Positions 20,966 to 33,500 of a DNA stretch of 64,000 nucleotides are shown one piece after another; position 1 is the stretch's first letter, and the number at the start of each line of letters is the position of its first letter. The notes under the pieces are model-generated. The model saw only the letters and a list, made by a program, of their open reading frames with translations. It ran no database searches and was not told the origin of the DNA. Origin of the DNA: Puccinia triticina. Lineage: Eukaryota; Basidiomycota; Pucciniomycetes; Pucciniales; Pucciniaceae. The position numbers and the translations under genes are program-made. The stretch is from NCBI RefSeq assembly GCF_026914185.1, contig NC_070560.1:8113501-8177500 (forward strand). The letters are read 5' to 3'.

Positions 20966-23466
20966 AATACCAATAAATACCAATATGTATAATAGGTTTC
21001 CCTGTTGCCTAAACCTCAGCATTTTTTTTTGAAAAAAAAAAACTTCTGAAATTGTATTTTGCATGCCTTCTTTCCTATCATTCCAAAAAGAATGGTGGAA
21101 ATATCTGCTCTATTACATTTTTTATGATTTTTTAGCAAAACATTTTCCCGTGTTGAAGGGGGTATGAGGGGTGTGACAGGGGTACATCAGCATGTTGCAA
21201 TAGTGTAGGATTCAGAATTCATATGAAAGATTATGGGCCTCTGGTCAAATTTAAATTTGGTTTTCTAGAAACTGGTCACTGTGAAAAAAACTGTGTCAAC
21301 TGTGAGCAGTTGACATGTGGTAACTCTGAGGAAGCTTGTGGTGTTACACCAGCCTTGCTCAAGGTTCAAATCAACCCAAGAATTCAGGTGGAGTCAAAAT
21401 GGCAACTTGACTTGTGTATCTTGCATGTCAACTGCAAGTAGTTTTCCAAGTGTTTTTTTGAAGTGGGTGAGGCTTTGTTGTGTTTTCAACACTAGATGGC
21501 GTGTAAACACTAGATGGGGTGTAGAAAACTACCAGGATTTTGGTAGCCCAATTGGCTTCTCAAATTTCAGAGGTGTTGTTAACTTGTGGGCCATCTGATG
21601 GGTTTTATGTTGAGTTGTCTGTTAGTCTGCTACCAGGGCCTCTTTCAGATTAACAACAAATACACACTGGTTAGAGTTATGTGAAAGGCCCACCTGAATT
21701 GATTGTCACATTTACCCCAAAAAAAGGCAGGTATCATCTATAATTGAGCCAAAAAAGGATGAAATTAGGGTGAAAGTATGTGTCAAGTCAAGCTTGGAGG
21801 TTTGTGGTACCAGATTTCAGCTAGACAACCTTTATTCTTAACACATCTAAGCTTGTGAGTCGTTTTTATGTTTTTTTTGTTTTCCAATGTCTCCATGCAC
21901 ATGCATGTGAGCTGTTTTCCATTTTGACAATGTCACCTTGGTGTACGCGGGTACATTGGGGTGACAGATCACCAGAGGGGCCTTTCGCAGCTCCATGACA
22001 AGTAAAACCTGGTCAGAAAGCCATTAAAGCCCCAGCTACTCACATTTATGTTGTGTGAAATGCACATATAGAAATTGATCAGCATAAATTCACAAGAAAT
22101 GATTGATAATTGGACATTGATTAAATTTCATTTCATTTTAGGTTTTAATTGAGTTATCCTTAAAGAATGAAACAGTTCTATACAACATTGCATGAGGTCC
22201 TGTGATACTTCCTCATAAATTATGACAGACTTCCCATTGACTTCTGAATAATTTATAAATCATTTCCTAATACAAATCTGACTTATATCAGACCCAGAAC
22301 AACATAAAATTACAGTCAGGCACTCTCTGGAGAGTGCATCAAAGTCTCCCCTGGTGGTATTTTCAGAGAGATTCCAATCTCTGCCTGCTAGCTCCTTATC
22401 CTCTTGAAATATATTCCTGTACACTAGAAACCTTGGGGAGTGTTCTCTGTGTCCCCTTATCCTTATCTAGTGAAGAGTCCAAGCAGGACTCTTACATGAG
22501 AACCTCAACATTGCATGCAAGTCCCTCCCTGGAGGGAGGGTGCTTGAATTCCACAAGCATAGGAGAAGATTTTGTGAAGTCAGGAAGATCTAGAAATATT
22601 CCTCATCCTGCATTCCACTATCTAGGAATGCACGGCAAAGTCTAGGGACAGACTACAAACAGGGAGTAGATGTGGTGACTAGACCATACAGGGCCTCAAG
22701 ATTCATCAAGCTCAAGATCTTATTGTAAAACCCTTCAAGACTCCAGATATCCTCAAGACCATCCTGCTTCAGATTTATTCAATTTCCTAGGCTTACTTAC
22801 ACTTTCCCATTATCCTTGGTTATTTTTTTCTTTTTATCTTCCTGTCTCATTTACAATTGTTTCTTGGCCCTAACACATTTACAGTGGGTGAGCTGAAATT
22901 TTCACCCTCAAACTTTTCATTGCAGAACCTCAGGCAAGTGACCTGAAGTCATGGGGTTGGCTACAGGGGTGGAGAATAAGTCACCAAGAATGATTATGAA
23001 AGAAAAAAAATGAAAAATGAAAAAATGAACAGTGTGAAAATTTAACAATTTAATGCAAATTGCTCAGAATCTTTATTGTTGTTCAAAAAAAGAAGAGAAA
23101 ATCAGAGAGCACAGTATGGCATGTGACAGGAATGAAAAAAAATGAAAAAAAAAATTGAATTGATCCCAAGCCCAGTGTTTCCTCTTTGATCCTCAAATAA
23201 ACCAACCACCACCAAAAGATATTCCCACTCTGTCCAACTTCTCCAACAAATCCCATCTAACACTATCAACTCAATCTCATATTCTCACTTTGACGGACCG
23301 TCACGGCAAGGTCAGCCTAGAAAAACTCTTCCCCTCCCAGCGCTGCCGCCAAGCACTGGATGGAGCTCCATAGTGTCCTTTATCAGACCACAATCCATCC
23401 CCTGCCTGTTCTATGGGCATCCTAAAATACTAATATTGGATGTTGTTTTGTTTCTGTGTTCCTGTC

Positions 23467-23795
23467 TGTGAAGACCCCCGCGACATTGGGTCTTCACACA
23501 AGGGGTTACGGGATCACCTAACCCTAAACCCCCTGCGAGACTCATACATAGACTCGACCCCGCTCTCCCCTAGTCGGGTAGAGATCTGATCTCTCTCGAC
23601 TAGGTGAGCACCTTTCCTTCTTCTCTTTGTTTTCGATCTGTTTTGTCTGTGTATCTAGCCAGAGAGATCTGATCTCTCTCAACTAGACTTTGAAATACTA
23701 GTTACACCGTTTGGAACTAGAACTCAAACGGCTCTCGTCTCGTCATCTGCGCCCGTTCTTTGTCGTCTTCAGTGAGGGTTCACAGAACCCTTACA
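23467..23795 (+). repeat. Element A left LTR
   Basis: 329 bp from TGTGAAGACC to CCCTTACA. It includes an inverted pair GTGAAGACCC/GGGTCTTCAC at its start and repeated AGAGATCTGATCTCTCTC palindromes. Confidence 0.92.
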
Positions 23796-23858
23796 CTTTT
23801 TTTTTCTCGTTCCAAACAACCAGGATCATTTGGATCCCCCTTCAGTATCGTTACTCGC

Positions 23859-23952
23859 CGGTCAATCGTGACCTCTCGTTCTTGAATCGTGACCTCTCGT
23901 TCCACACCCGGTCAATCGTGACCTCTCGTTCTCGCACCCGGTCAACTGCGAC
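23859..23952 (+). repeat. Tandem repeat in the leader of element A
   Basis: About four imperfect units of GGTCAATCGTGACCTCTCG lie in the untranslated leader. Element D has its own, unrelated minisatellite in the equivalent position. Confidence 0.6.
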
Positions 23953-24036
23953 CATCGTATCGTGGGCGCTCGGCTCCCAACTCATCAATCTTCCCTCAGA
24001 TCGTTCCCTCTTCTATCGCAACGGCCGGACAGGCCC

Positions 24037-25887
24037 ATGACAACCCGAAACACAAACAGCGAACCCCTCCTGCCCATTACGGACCCCGAGGAAATCCTGC
24101 GAGCAGCTCGCCGCCGAGCTCGCCTTGACGCTGCGTTAACTACGACGAACCCTATTTCGGTCCCTCTCCCCTGCTCACCACCGCAGACTCACGCCACCAT
24201 GCAAAACCAGCCGCCAGGAGGCTCAAACTCACAACCCCCACCCAACCCCCCAGACTCAACGGACCAGGGGTTAGAAGGCGAGATGAGCATCACTGAAGCC
24301 TTTAAGGCCCTTTTGACCATTCAGAAGAATACCGCTGTACAGTTTCAAGCGGCCCAATTCCAGGCCGAGCGAGCGCAGGCCCGAGCAGAGGAGCAACGCC
24401 GTCTTGATGCCGAACGGCTTGCCGCTGTCGAGGAGCAGCGAAGACTGGACAACGAGAGGTTCATGGAGCAACGCCGCATCGATGCCGAACGGATTGCTTC
24501 CATCGATGAACAACGTCGACTCGACAACAGCAGGTTCGACAAGCAACGCCGCATCGACGCTGAGAAACTCTCACTCCTGGAAGAAATCGCCAAGAACAGC
24601 GTCAATAGACCGGAACAATCCCAAATCTCTGCCACACAGGCAGACGGGCGCATCGACCTCACTCGTTTTCGAATCTCAGACGGCCCCCAATTCAAAGGTC
24701 CTTTCCAAGCGGTCGAGCCATTCCTAACCTGGATGCAAGGAGTAAAAATTTTCTTCTCCACCCGCAACGTCTCCCATTCGGACGATAAACGCTTGATCCT
24801 GGGCGCACTGATCTCTGAGACTAATCTTCTATCCTACTACGCCAATGTATCGGCTTCGTATGAGGGCAAGACCTGGGACGAATTCAGGAGCTGTTTATTC
24901 AAGTTCTGCCTGCCCGAGGACTGGCGCACAGAGCTCCGCCAAACCATTCAACACCTCGAGATGTCGAACTCCGAATCCTTCATGGAATTCAGCGGACGCG
25001 CCCGCACTCTGCAAAGTTTAGTCAACTTTGAAAAAGACTCCATCTCCAATTTCGACCTCGCCGAATTCGTTATGTTTGGATTGCCAAACACTCTTAAATC
25101 TAAGGTCAAGGACTTTCAACTCCTTGCGGCCCAGAATTTCAGTTATACCGAATTCGAAAGCCGCACAAATGGGTTTTATGCCACGCTTCCACGCCCTAGA
25201 CCTTCCACCGGCCGAGGACCGACCACATTGGCCTCCAACACATCGAACCAACTGGACCCCGAAGCCTATCTCTGGAGACTTTTCTCGTACCTCGACTCGG
25301 GTGGCAAATGCCATTTCTGCAAGAAACACTGTGGGAACTTAGCCGGCGCATGCCCGGGGCCCCAAGAACGACACATCTTCATTCCACCCTCCTTTGTGGT
25401 CCCACAGAAACCGGCGAACTACGTCGCCCCCCGAGCCTGGAAGAACACCCAAGGACCATCGATTTCATCCGCTGGCAAAGCAACGGGACGACCAGCGGGA
25501 GTGGCCGCAGCGAGTGTAGAGGCCCCAGCTCTTGATGAAGCTGGCATATCCGCCGTCGCCATGATTGAAGGACACATGGAAGCCGAAGCACTTAACTATG
25601 GGGACGATCCGCTAAGCTTCATTGAACACGACAGGGAAGATTCGGAACCCTCGGACACCGAAGATACCCCGGTAACCGCCGAGACTCTTTCACTGGCCGA
25701 CGTGCAAATGGCCGACGCCTCGCAATCGGGATATCATGAGGGACTTCTTGAGTTCTTAGACAACCCCTCTGCAGCAGAGGTAGACGACAAGTACGTCTCA
25801 GCCCGCCACACACTCTCCCCCCCCCCGCGCCATCCATTTCTTTCATGCAGGGAGACGCTTACGCGCCCCTGCCCCTGTAGTGTGTAA
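24037..25887 (+). CDS. Element A gag protein, about 616 aa
   Basis: The start at 24037 (MTTRNTNSEPLLPITDP) is chosen over an in-frame ATG at 23962 because it aligns with the start of the element D gag (MSTRRTTAPEDLLAITNP). Residues of about 105-190 are a coiled coil made of repeated EQRRLDAER-type units. A retrotransposon gag core follows (about residues 205-390), with QAVEPFLTWMQGVKIFF and TWDEFRSCLF. Next comes a cysteine cluster KCHFCKKHCGNLAGAC in place of a standard zinc knuckle, and an acidic tail. It should form the particle shell around element RNA. The last ~30 residues may be altered by an intron (GTACGT donor near 25790). No protease motif is present. Confidence 0.82.
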   Translation: MTTRNTNSEPLLPITDPEEILRAARRRARLDAALTTTNPISVPLPCSPPQTHATMQNQPPGGSNSQPPPNPPDSTDQGLEGEMSITEAFKALLTIQKNTAVQFQAAQFQAERAQARAEEQRRLDAERLAAVEEQRRLDNERFMEQRRIDAERIASIDEQRRLDNSRFDKQRRIDAEKLSLLEEIAKNSVNRPEQSQISATQADGRIDLTRFRISDGPQFKGPFQAVEPFLTWMQGVKIFFSTRNVSHSDDKRLILGALISETNLLSYYANVSASYEGKTWDEFRSCLFKFCLPEDWRTELRQTIQHLEMSNSESFMEFSGRARTLQSLVNFEKDSISNFDLAEFVMFGLPNTLKSKVKDFQLLAAQNFSYTEFESRTNGFYATLPRPRPSTGRGPTTLASNTSNQLDPEAYLWRLFSYLDSGGKCHFCKKHCGNLAGACPGPQERHIFIPPSFVVPQKPANYVAPRAWKNTQGPSISSAGKATGRPAGVAAASVEAPALDEAGISAVAMIEGHMEAEALNYGDDPLSFIEHDREDSEPSDTEDTPVTAETLSLADVQMADASQSGYHEGLLEFLDNPSAAEVDDKYVSARHTLSPPPRHPFLSCRETLTRPCPCSV

Positions 25888-26250
25888 ACCACGACCCCCC
25901 TATCGACGACCACCATTGCCAACCCGGTACCAGCAATCCCACTCGGGATCCTCAATATTCATTCCCTTACACTCCTCTATTCCTACATACCTAGTCTGTT
26001 TTAACTCCGCGACCCCGACTCAGCCGACCCCTGTTCCACAAGCCTCCAAACGACCTAACGCCGGCAACGCTGACGGAGGCGTAGACATCCACAAAAAACC
26101 AGCTCCTCAACGATCAGCGGCCTCAACTTCCCATAAATACACACTTCACTCGACACATCCCCTCCGGCGCCCCCCTGTTCATTATCCTCGACCGCCCCAC
26201 TTGCACTCGACCTCAACCGACCGCTCCCTCCTTTTTATAGGGGGGGAGAT

Positions 26251-26579
26251 TGTGAAGACCCCCGCGACATTGGGTCTTCACACGAGGGGTTACGGGATCA
26301 CCTAACCCTAAACCCCCTGCGAGACTCATACATAGACTCGACCCCGCTCTCCCCTAGTCGAGTAGAGATCTGATCTCTCTCGACTAGGTGAGCACCTTTC
26401 CTTCTTCTCTTTGTTTTCGATCTGTTTTGTCTGTGTATCTAGCCAGAGAGATCTGATCTCTCTCGACTAGACTTTGAAATACTAGTTACACCGTTTGGAA
26501 CTAGAACTCAAACGGCTCTCGTCTCGTCATCTGCGCCCGTTCTTTGTTGTCTTCAGTGAGGGTTCACAGAACCCTTACA
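26251..26579 (+). repeat. Element A right LTR
   Basis: Matches the left LTR over 329 bp with about four transitions. It is preceded by the polypurine tract and followed by the CTGTC duplication. Confidence 0.92.
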
Positions 26580-26719
26580 CTGTCCCTTTTATTTATTGAT
26601 ATTCACACATTGGCATCCACCACACTTGTAGTTTGGAACCTATGTAGTGTAGTTTGAAAATTCATACCTAGTAGTATAGTATAATTTCCTCAACACTGAA
26701 CATTGGTTCAATCTAATAA

Positions 26720-26763
26720 CTGTTCTGTCACTTGACTCACTGTTCTGTCACTTGTATCACCGT
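26720..26763. repeat. 22-bp tandem repeat, left part (split by element B)
   Basis: Two units of ACTGTTCTGTCACTTG-type sequence end at the insertion point of element B. Two further units continue at 35961-36003 on its other side, and a degenerate one is near 36180. The rest of 26585-26719 shows nothing recognisable. Confidence 0.65.
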
Positions 26764-28217
26764 TGTAGGACTCGTGTGGGACACTAAATATAATTTGGTG
26801 AAATATCCGCTGAGGGGGAAATAAATTGCTTAATAGGTTGAAAGGCTATTACAACTTACGGGTGGTTTGAAAGACCTGCCCCTCTAATAATACTATGCAA
26901 ATATCTAAGAGTCTTGTAATCAATATTTATAAAGATATGGCTGATTCCAAGATAGATCTTACTTTCATATAGTAATCTCTATCAGACCTAGATCACTTGA
27001 TTCAACAGGCTAGCAAATCTGTTGTAACTTCTTCGCTTGCAGGCAATATACTTACTTTGTTATACTTGTACTACACGTTACTAATACGCTGTTTAACTCG
27101 AACTTGTTGTTGTGTTATGCTTGGTTCTACTACTGCTGAAACACTAATACTGCTACTAAACTTCTACGCTACTTGCACTAACCACTAATACCGCTAATAA
27201 CCGCACTGATGACTAAACTACCATATGTGACCAAACCTTCCTAGGCTGATTGCAACACTAACTAACTACCGTAACTAACTAACCACTGTGACCAAACCTC
27301 TGTAGGCTGATGGGGAAAAGATCTGATGAGGGGGGGAAAGAGGCCTCCTTATATATTGAAGGGTGAGGGAATTTAGCTCCAGGGGAACTCCTTGTGAGGG
27401 CTATTTTCTGCAGGGGATATCAGTTGCACAGCAAGATATGCATGTGTTGCACTGCCTGCCAAACAATGAGGTAATGGATTCTGCAGGAGGGGATATCAGT
27501 TGCACAGCAATATATGCATGTGTTGCACTGCCTGCCAAACAATGATGTAATTGATCCTGCAGGCAGGCTCCTTGAACACCTTATCTGCCTGCATATGCTG
27601 CACTGCATGATATCATGTGTTGCTAGGTGACCCAAACAACCTTCCGTAACCTACCATATGCCTGCATGTCCAGCTGTTGCCTTCTTCCATCCAGAATATT
27701 GGGGGTCAAAGCCTCTCCTCCCACCTTGCTCCATCCTTCCTTCTTCCTCCTCCCTAATTAATACTTACATCCATATCCCATCATACTGAATCCTAGACCC
27801 TTATAAAGTAATATACCACCCTTATAAAGATAATATACCCTTACAACACTGCCTTACTTGATACACCACACCATCCTCCCTTCCATTCCTGGTTGAGACA
27901 TGTGCTCCCAATACCTTCCACCTCTTCTATTGATAACATCCTTCCACCTCCCTGCCATCCTACCTAGTCATGGTCCTCCATTCCATCCCTGATCACGCCG
28001 TCCATCCTACATGATCCTAGTCTGCCGTTCCGTCCGTGCTAACACTATCCCTCATCCATCTGTCTGTATCTGTAATGAATCCATTCCTCCCATCAACACA
28101 TACACTGCTTGTATTATATATAACTTCCTCCTCTTATAATGAATGATAGCTGTATCTATGCTGTCTCAATACCTCTGCAATGTGCTTTTGGCATTGTCAC
28201 ACCAATGGAGCACCACA
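26764..28217 (-). repeat. Element B LTR (3' LTR in element orientation)
   Basis: 1454 bp, starting TGTAGGACTC and ending GCACCACA on the plus strand. It contains a 76-bp unit repeated twice (27415-27490 and 27491-about 27562), also present in the other LTR. Small frames inside it are identical between the two LTRs. Confidence 0.92.
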
Positions 28218-30569
28218 TCCCCCCCCAACTTAATGCTGTCCACAGCATTCGTGACAAATGCCAAAAGAACCATATTCAATTATTCACCAAAAGAATTGTC
28301 CAACAGTCGTGATTTCCGTTCTTCCCAATCTAATATTTCGAGTCCTGTTTTTGCTGTGTCCAATAGTTATTTTCCTCCTATACCAAAGCGCCAGTCGAAA
28401 TAAGGTCTTCTAAAATTACTGATTCATCTCCCCTCCCTACAACTAGTCCAATTCCAAGTCCCAAATGTCTAAATTCACCACTACATCTTAACTGTAATCC
28501 CTGTTGTTGTTCCGTGACATCCATCCATGATCCAGTATAAGCCAAAAAAAAAAAAAATCCCAATCCTATCTTTCTTCCTCTCCACACCAATGACATTGTT
28601 CCAAGGAAAAAGCCAGTTTATTCCGCAAAAGGTTGTTGAAAAGCAGTATTTAATAAGATCCGGCCTATTTCATCCTTCCCTCCTGATACCTGCTCAATCT
28701 GATTCTACAAATTTTTCCAGTCCTGATGCCCGCAATCGATGAACCCCGCTAATCCGAAATACTCTTATTTTGCCCTGTTGTTTTGCTATAAAATTCCAAG
28801 TCCTATTCCACCCCATCCATTTCGCCCGCTAGTATCTTCCGGTTCCAAACGTCCGTCCGTCCATTTTCCTATCCTTTGAATATCCCAATGATTGTAACCT
28901 CTAATGACTGACTACTCTTCATACAAATGCTTTCCAATATATTCTATATACTAAGTCTTGAAGTATAAAAATGCTTGAATTCCTATGCCTAAAACTGTCC
29001 ATAATATTCTGTGGTCCTCCAATTTTGATCTGTAATTCCATATTGCGCTTGTTGTTGAATTTCCTGTTCATAGCCGTTTGAATTTCATGCTGAGGAGCCA
29101 AGTATACGTTTACACATAGCAATTTTATCTCTTGCTGAGGAGACATGAGCAGTTTTGTCTCTTGCTGAGGAGAGAGTAGGCAGATTTACCTCTTACCAAG
29201 GAGGCCTAGGCAGTTTTACCTCTTGCCAAGGAGGCCTAGGCAGTTTTACCTCTTGCCAAGGAGGCCTAGGTAAATGATGAAATCCATGCTCCACTATTGC
29301 CTGTCCAAATTTGTGATGTCCTGATATCCTTGCGCGCCATTGCGCGTCGCTTCCTTGAGCTTGCCTCGCTGCAACGCTTTCCTTAGGTTAATTCCGACCG
29401 GACCCATTCTTGATTACATAATCTGAACTCGCTTCTCGAGGTGCAATATCATAGTCGAGTCCGATCGTACCGGACCTTGCCGCACTAACCTGCACTAACC
29501 CACCTGCTCAACCTATCAACTCCTCACCCCTTTCATCCGCTTCCTTCGCCGCAGGTAAGAACATCATCCTCTATCTCTTACTATTGATATGATTTTAGCA
29601 TTGCTGATCTGTTTGATTGATGTGTTTGTGTTTTTAAATTCTGATCTTATAGATGCCAACCGCGACTTGTTTAACGCCGGGCCGATTCCAAGGGTTGCTT
29701 TGCTGCTCCTCGATCGTGACATTCTCTTCTCCTTGAGATCACCTGACCTGTATAGTTATCAAGACGCTGCCTAGTCCACCGCCGCCGTGCTTTATATCGC
29801 TACCGACCACCTAATCTTCGTTTGTCCTGTTTGTTTTACTTGCCCACACGTGCCGTTGCTGACATGAATCTTTTCTCTTTTTCATATCAAAGTCAGTGCC
29901 GCTATCAATATTGCAAATGAATCAGCTCCACTGCTATCCGCTCGCCGATCTCCTTGTTTAACTACTCCACCAAATAATATTATTGTATTAGCCTGATCGT
30001 CTACTATTCTTGCTAGCTGCGCTGATGATCCCAAGCATCGCGCCATCTTACTATCGCCGTTACTCAGACTGATTCCATCTGTAAGCATCAAGCCCAATCG
30101 TCGTACGTATACATCCATCGTCCTTGCCACTCGCCCCCGGCCATTGTACCCGCCGATCTCCGTTCCGTTGTTCCTGTTAGCTCATTGTTGCTCTGTTCAT
30201 CAATTCTGCGCCTTCCTATGCTACCGACCTGTCTTTTCTACCTCTCACTATCACATGAACCCCCTAAAACAGAAAGAAGCTTGAAATACAACAAACCATC
30301 ATGATTTCTGGCCCTACTAGCTATTCCCCTACTAAAAACAAACTGAGAATAAGACAATGAATTAACTGAGGAAAGAACAAAATAACTAAGCACGGAAATC
30401 CCCACAGTGGGTAATTCTAGGCCCTTCTACTTTTACAAAGTCTAATGTGCAAGCAAACCAAACAAAGAACACATTAATATTTTTATCTTTACTTGTAACT
30501 TACATCCCTGATTTTTATGTATTTTTAGCTGTGTCTCTTTGTACAATCAATTATCTTTTTAGAAGAATC
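28218..30569 (-). other. Non-coding 3' region of element B
   Basis: About 2.35 kb between the stop of the gag-protease frame and the left LTR, without a frame over 90 codons or any pol motif in either orientation. It contains five ~30-bp tandem units of the type CAGTTTTACCTCTTGCCAAG (29120-29270). It replaces the pol genes expected at this position. Confidence 0.7.
29120..29270. repeat. Five-unit 30-bp tandem repeat in element B
   Basis: The units read TTTTACCTCTTGCCAAGGAG followed by GCCTAGG. The last two are identical and the first two diverge (CTTGCTGAGGAG). They lie in the non-coding 3' part of the element. Confidence 0.75.
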
Positions 30570-33500
30570 TCAGCAACCGCAATCTAGATGCTCCCATGCC
30601 TTCCAAAAAGTGGCATATGATTTCCTGACTAATTCTTGTTGCTCTTGTGTGGCCCACACCAATCCATATAATCTGAATATTCTCCACAATCCTACCATTC
30701 TGGATGCTGCTTTTGCTAAGATTTCACCTTTCTCCTTCTCATTAAGAGCATCCCATACCCTGTTGTATTTTCCATCATCTTCCCAGTGTAAATCCTCTTG
30801 GTTACCTTTCTGAATCAACCAATGACCTGGCCAGATAAACTCATTCTTCAGATAACCTTCCACCCCATCACCATTCAACAACATAATGAACCCAATTCGT
30901 CCGGCCGTATGCCCTGGAAGCTCTGCCCAATACCCGTTCGCCATTGACGGAAGTGTTTCTGGGTATATTCGTAAAAAGTCTTGGGTGGGAAACCCTTGAT
31001 CTATATAATCCAATCCTAATGCACTGTTCACCTTGTAGTTGCGTATTCTTCCTGATGAAGTATATGTGGGACAGTCTGTCCAACTAGTATCCCAATTCAG
31101 TACTTGGTCCAAGTTTTCTGTTATCCATCCATCCTCAGGTTCCCCCTTAAGCTCGCCTGCTGGAGGTGCCGTAGTACTGCTAGGTTCAAGGTCCCAGGTA
31201 TTTTTCAGCTCTACCATTTCCACCGGCGTACCAAAATAATATGAAATATCATCTGAAGGGGTGTTTGGAGGGCACATTGTTTGTTGTAAATCCTCTTTTG
31301 GCTCTTTTCTAATAGACCAGGTGGTACACAATTGATTATTCTCTCCACCATTTATCCCCTGATCCGCTCCATTATAGGTTACGCTATCCGCTCCGTTGTT
31401 GGTTATGCCCTCTTCTCCGTTGCCTGTCCCGCTCGCCAGTCCACCATTGATTAAACTATCCGTTCCTCTGTCTGTTACGCTACCCGCTTGTCCGTCCGTT
31501 CCGCTATCCGCTCGTCCGTCCGTTCCGCTATCCGCTCGTCTGTCTGTTCCTGAAGTCTGATACCGGCCCACTTGAATACTATGAGAACATTTATCAGCAA
31601 TCCTTCTAGGCGGTCCCATCTCCCATCCTGGAACTTCTGGAGCACAGATGGGTATACACAACCTCTCTCCATCCCACAACTCATAACTCAGGATTTCTCC
31701 TTGTGACTTGGACAACTCCAGACGTACTTTGTGATCCGCCAAAAATGGTCTTCCCAACACTGTATACACTTTGCCTCGAACAATGAAGAAATTAGCCGCC
31801 TTGTTGTCCTCCAGGTCTATATGAAATGGAATAGATTCTGCTAAGCCAACAATGGGTGAAGAATGACCGCCAATACCCGTAATATTCATACTGATTTCCC
31901 TGGTGGGCAGTTGTAACTGCAGCGCAACCGTTTCCGGCATAATATTCAGTTCAGCTCCACTATCCACTAATGCCTTAATTTTTCGTCCTTGAATAGTTAT
32001 GTTCACAAATCCCAACGGGCATGCGTAAGTCAAAGGTGCTGTTGGGTGAATTGGACGTCCTCTACAGTCAAATTCTTCCTCAAAGTCATTCCGGTTGCAT
32101 CTTCCTGAATTCTGTTGTCGATTCGCCATCTTGACCTCTCCTGCCGGCAGATTATTCAAGTCTTGGAGAAACTTTGGTGCAATTAGCAAGAGTTCCTCCA
32201 AGGTGAGTGTGAAACTTTGCTTCAGTATTTTTTTCCTTAATCCCCCCCCAACTTTGACTCTATCCACATTCTTCTCCATTGATTCTTTTGCTGATTCCTC
32301 CTCTTTGCTTTCCGCTTCTTTATCCGGTAGCCGCTCCTGTTCCTGGTTCTCCTCGCCTTTGCTGCTTCCGTCCTCCGATGTTCCTTCCACCCATGCTCCT
32401 GGATAACTTGAACTCCTCTTACGTCCTGCTACTGGCTTTTTGTTGGCTTCTTGATTTGGCGCTGGGGGCTTAGGTATAGCTTCTTTGGGTTTTTCCACTT
32501 TCTCCGGTTTGGATTGAGTTGGCTGACTTTCTGTTTCTTTCTCCTTTTCTGCATTTCTAGGTGATCTTCTCAAGCCAAACCCAATCTGAATTTCCTCATC
32601 CTCCTCGCCGTAATGCATCTCTGGTGGACTCCACATCTCCCATCGGTTAGTCGAAATCATGGTTGCTGTTGGCTCATGCGATTTCTCCAATCCCGTGTTT
32701 CCTGCCGCCATATTAGCTCGTATTTCCGCTCCTTCCCTGCTTAACTCAACCCGCTCCGCGTATCGCCGTACCAGTTCCCGAATAGAATCCCCTGTGTCCG
32801 ATGGAATTGGTTCCTTGTTGGGATAGTAATAGTTTGGACCTGACTTGAATACTGCCCGCTTGGTTATGTCTTCACTCAGATGTGAGCAAAACATGACTGT
32901 ATGGTCCATCTCCTTACAATAAAAACACTGAATTGGTGGCCGTGAGAACAGTGGTCCTCCTGGTCCTGCCGGTCTAAATCCTGGTGCTGACTGTCTTGGT
33001 GCTGCTAAATGAGGTGGGAAAGGTCTAGAATTTGGGTTAGTATTCAAGTTAGTATTCAAATCCGTACGTAATTTCTTAATTTCCTCCTCCAATGCCTTTA
33101 CCTTATCATTCCCCGCCTCTGGCTGGGGTTTTGCTTGACCTTCCTTGTTGTTTTCTGGATCCTTGCTGACATTCTTACCTTTTGTAGTACCCACATCCAT
33201 ATCCAATACCGCCAATGATGCCTCCACGTACTCCTTCAACTGTTCCAGCTTAGGTACCAGTGCCTTTCCGTCCTTGGTCTTGCGTAATTTCTTATTATGC
33301 GCCATATCACGTGCCACGTCTCGCCGTATCTCCGTTGAAATTGCCTTCCAAAGTGGTTCCCCACTCTCCGTGTTAACGTCCTCGTATCCCATCTTCTTCA
33401 AGTATGCCAGTATTTCCTCAAGATCACCTATAAACGACCGGTACTCCTCCTTTGTTTGGATGCCACCCTTGTCTGCATACTTTTCAACCAAGGTGCCTAT

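Larger units (their letters stand above)
19384..23466. other. Long AT-rich non-genic stretch
   Basis: About 4 kb with no supported gene. It includes the 3' end of the 18122 gene, two adjacent hairpins (20107-20168), a low-complexity ATTGTATTGG region (20687-20965) and A-rich runs near 23000-23150. Open frames are all under 145 codons, overlap stop-rich sequence and show no domain. It is probably old, decayed transposon sequence. Element A inserted at its right end. Confidence 0.45.
23467..26579 (+). mobile_element. Element A: gag-only LTR retrotransposon, 3113 bp, TSD CTGTC
   Basis: Two 329-bp LTRs (23467-23795 and 26251-26579) begin TGTGAAGACC and end CCCTTACA, and they differ at about four sites. 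CTGTC flanks the element on both sides (23462-23466 and 26580-26584). A polypurine tract (ATAGGGGGGGAGAT) precedes the right LTR. The sequence after the left LTR is CTTTTTTTTTCT, not the usual TGG-type primer site; element D has the same string there. The only large frame is gag. Protease, integrase and reverse transcriptase are absent, so the element must depend on other elements for mobilisation. It is intact in structure and fairly young. Confidence 0.92.

Noticed and set aside
23962..24036. Upstream in-frame ATG for element A gag
   Set aside because: The ATG at 24037 aligns with the start of the related D gag, so the upstream ATG is probably leader sequence.
24345..24767. 140-codon minus-strand frame within A gag
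   Set aside because: Antisense shadow of the coiled-coil repeat (RRCSS-type repeats).
28218..30569. Possible hidden reverse transcriptase in the 3' part of element B
   Set aside because: No RT, RNase H or integrase motif was found by eye in any frame; only short frames and tandem repeats are present. A profile search would be decisive.
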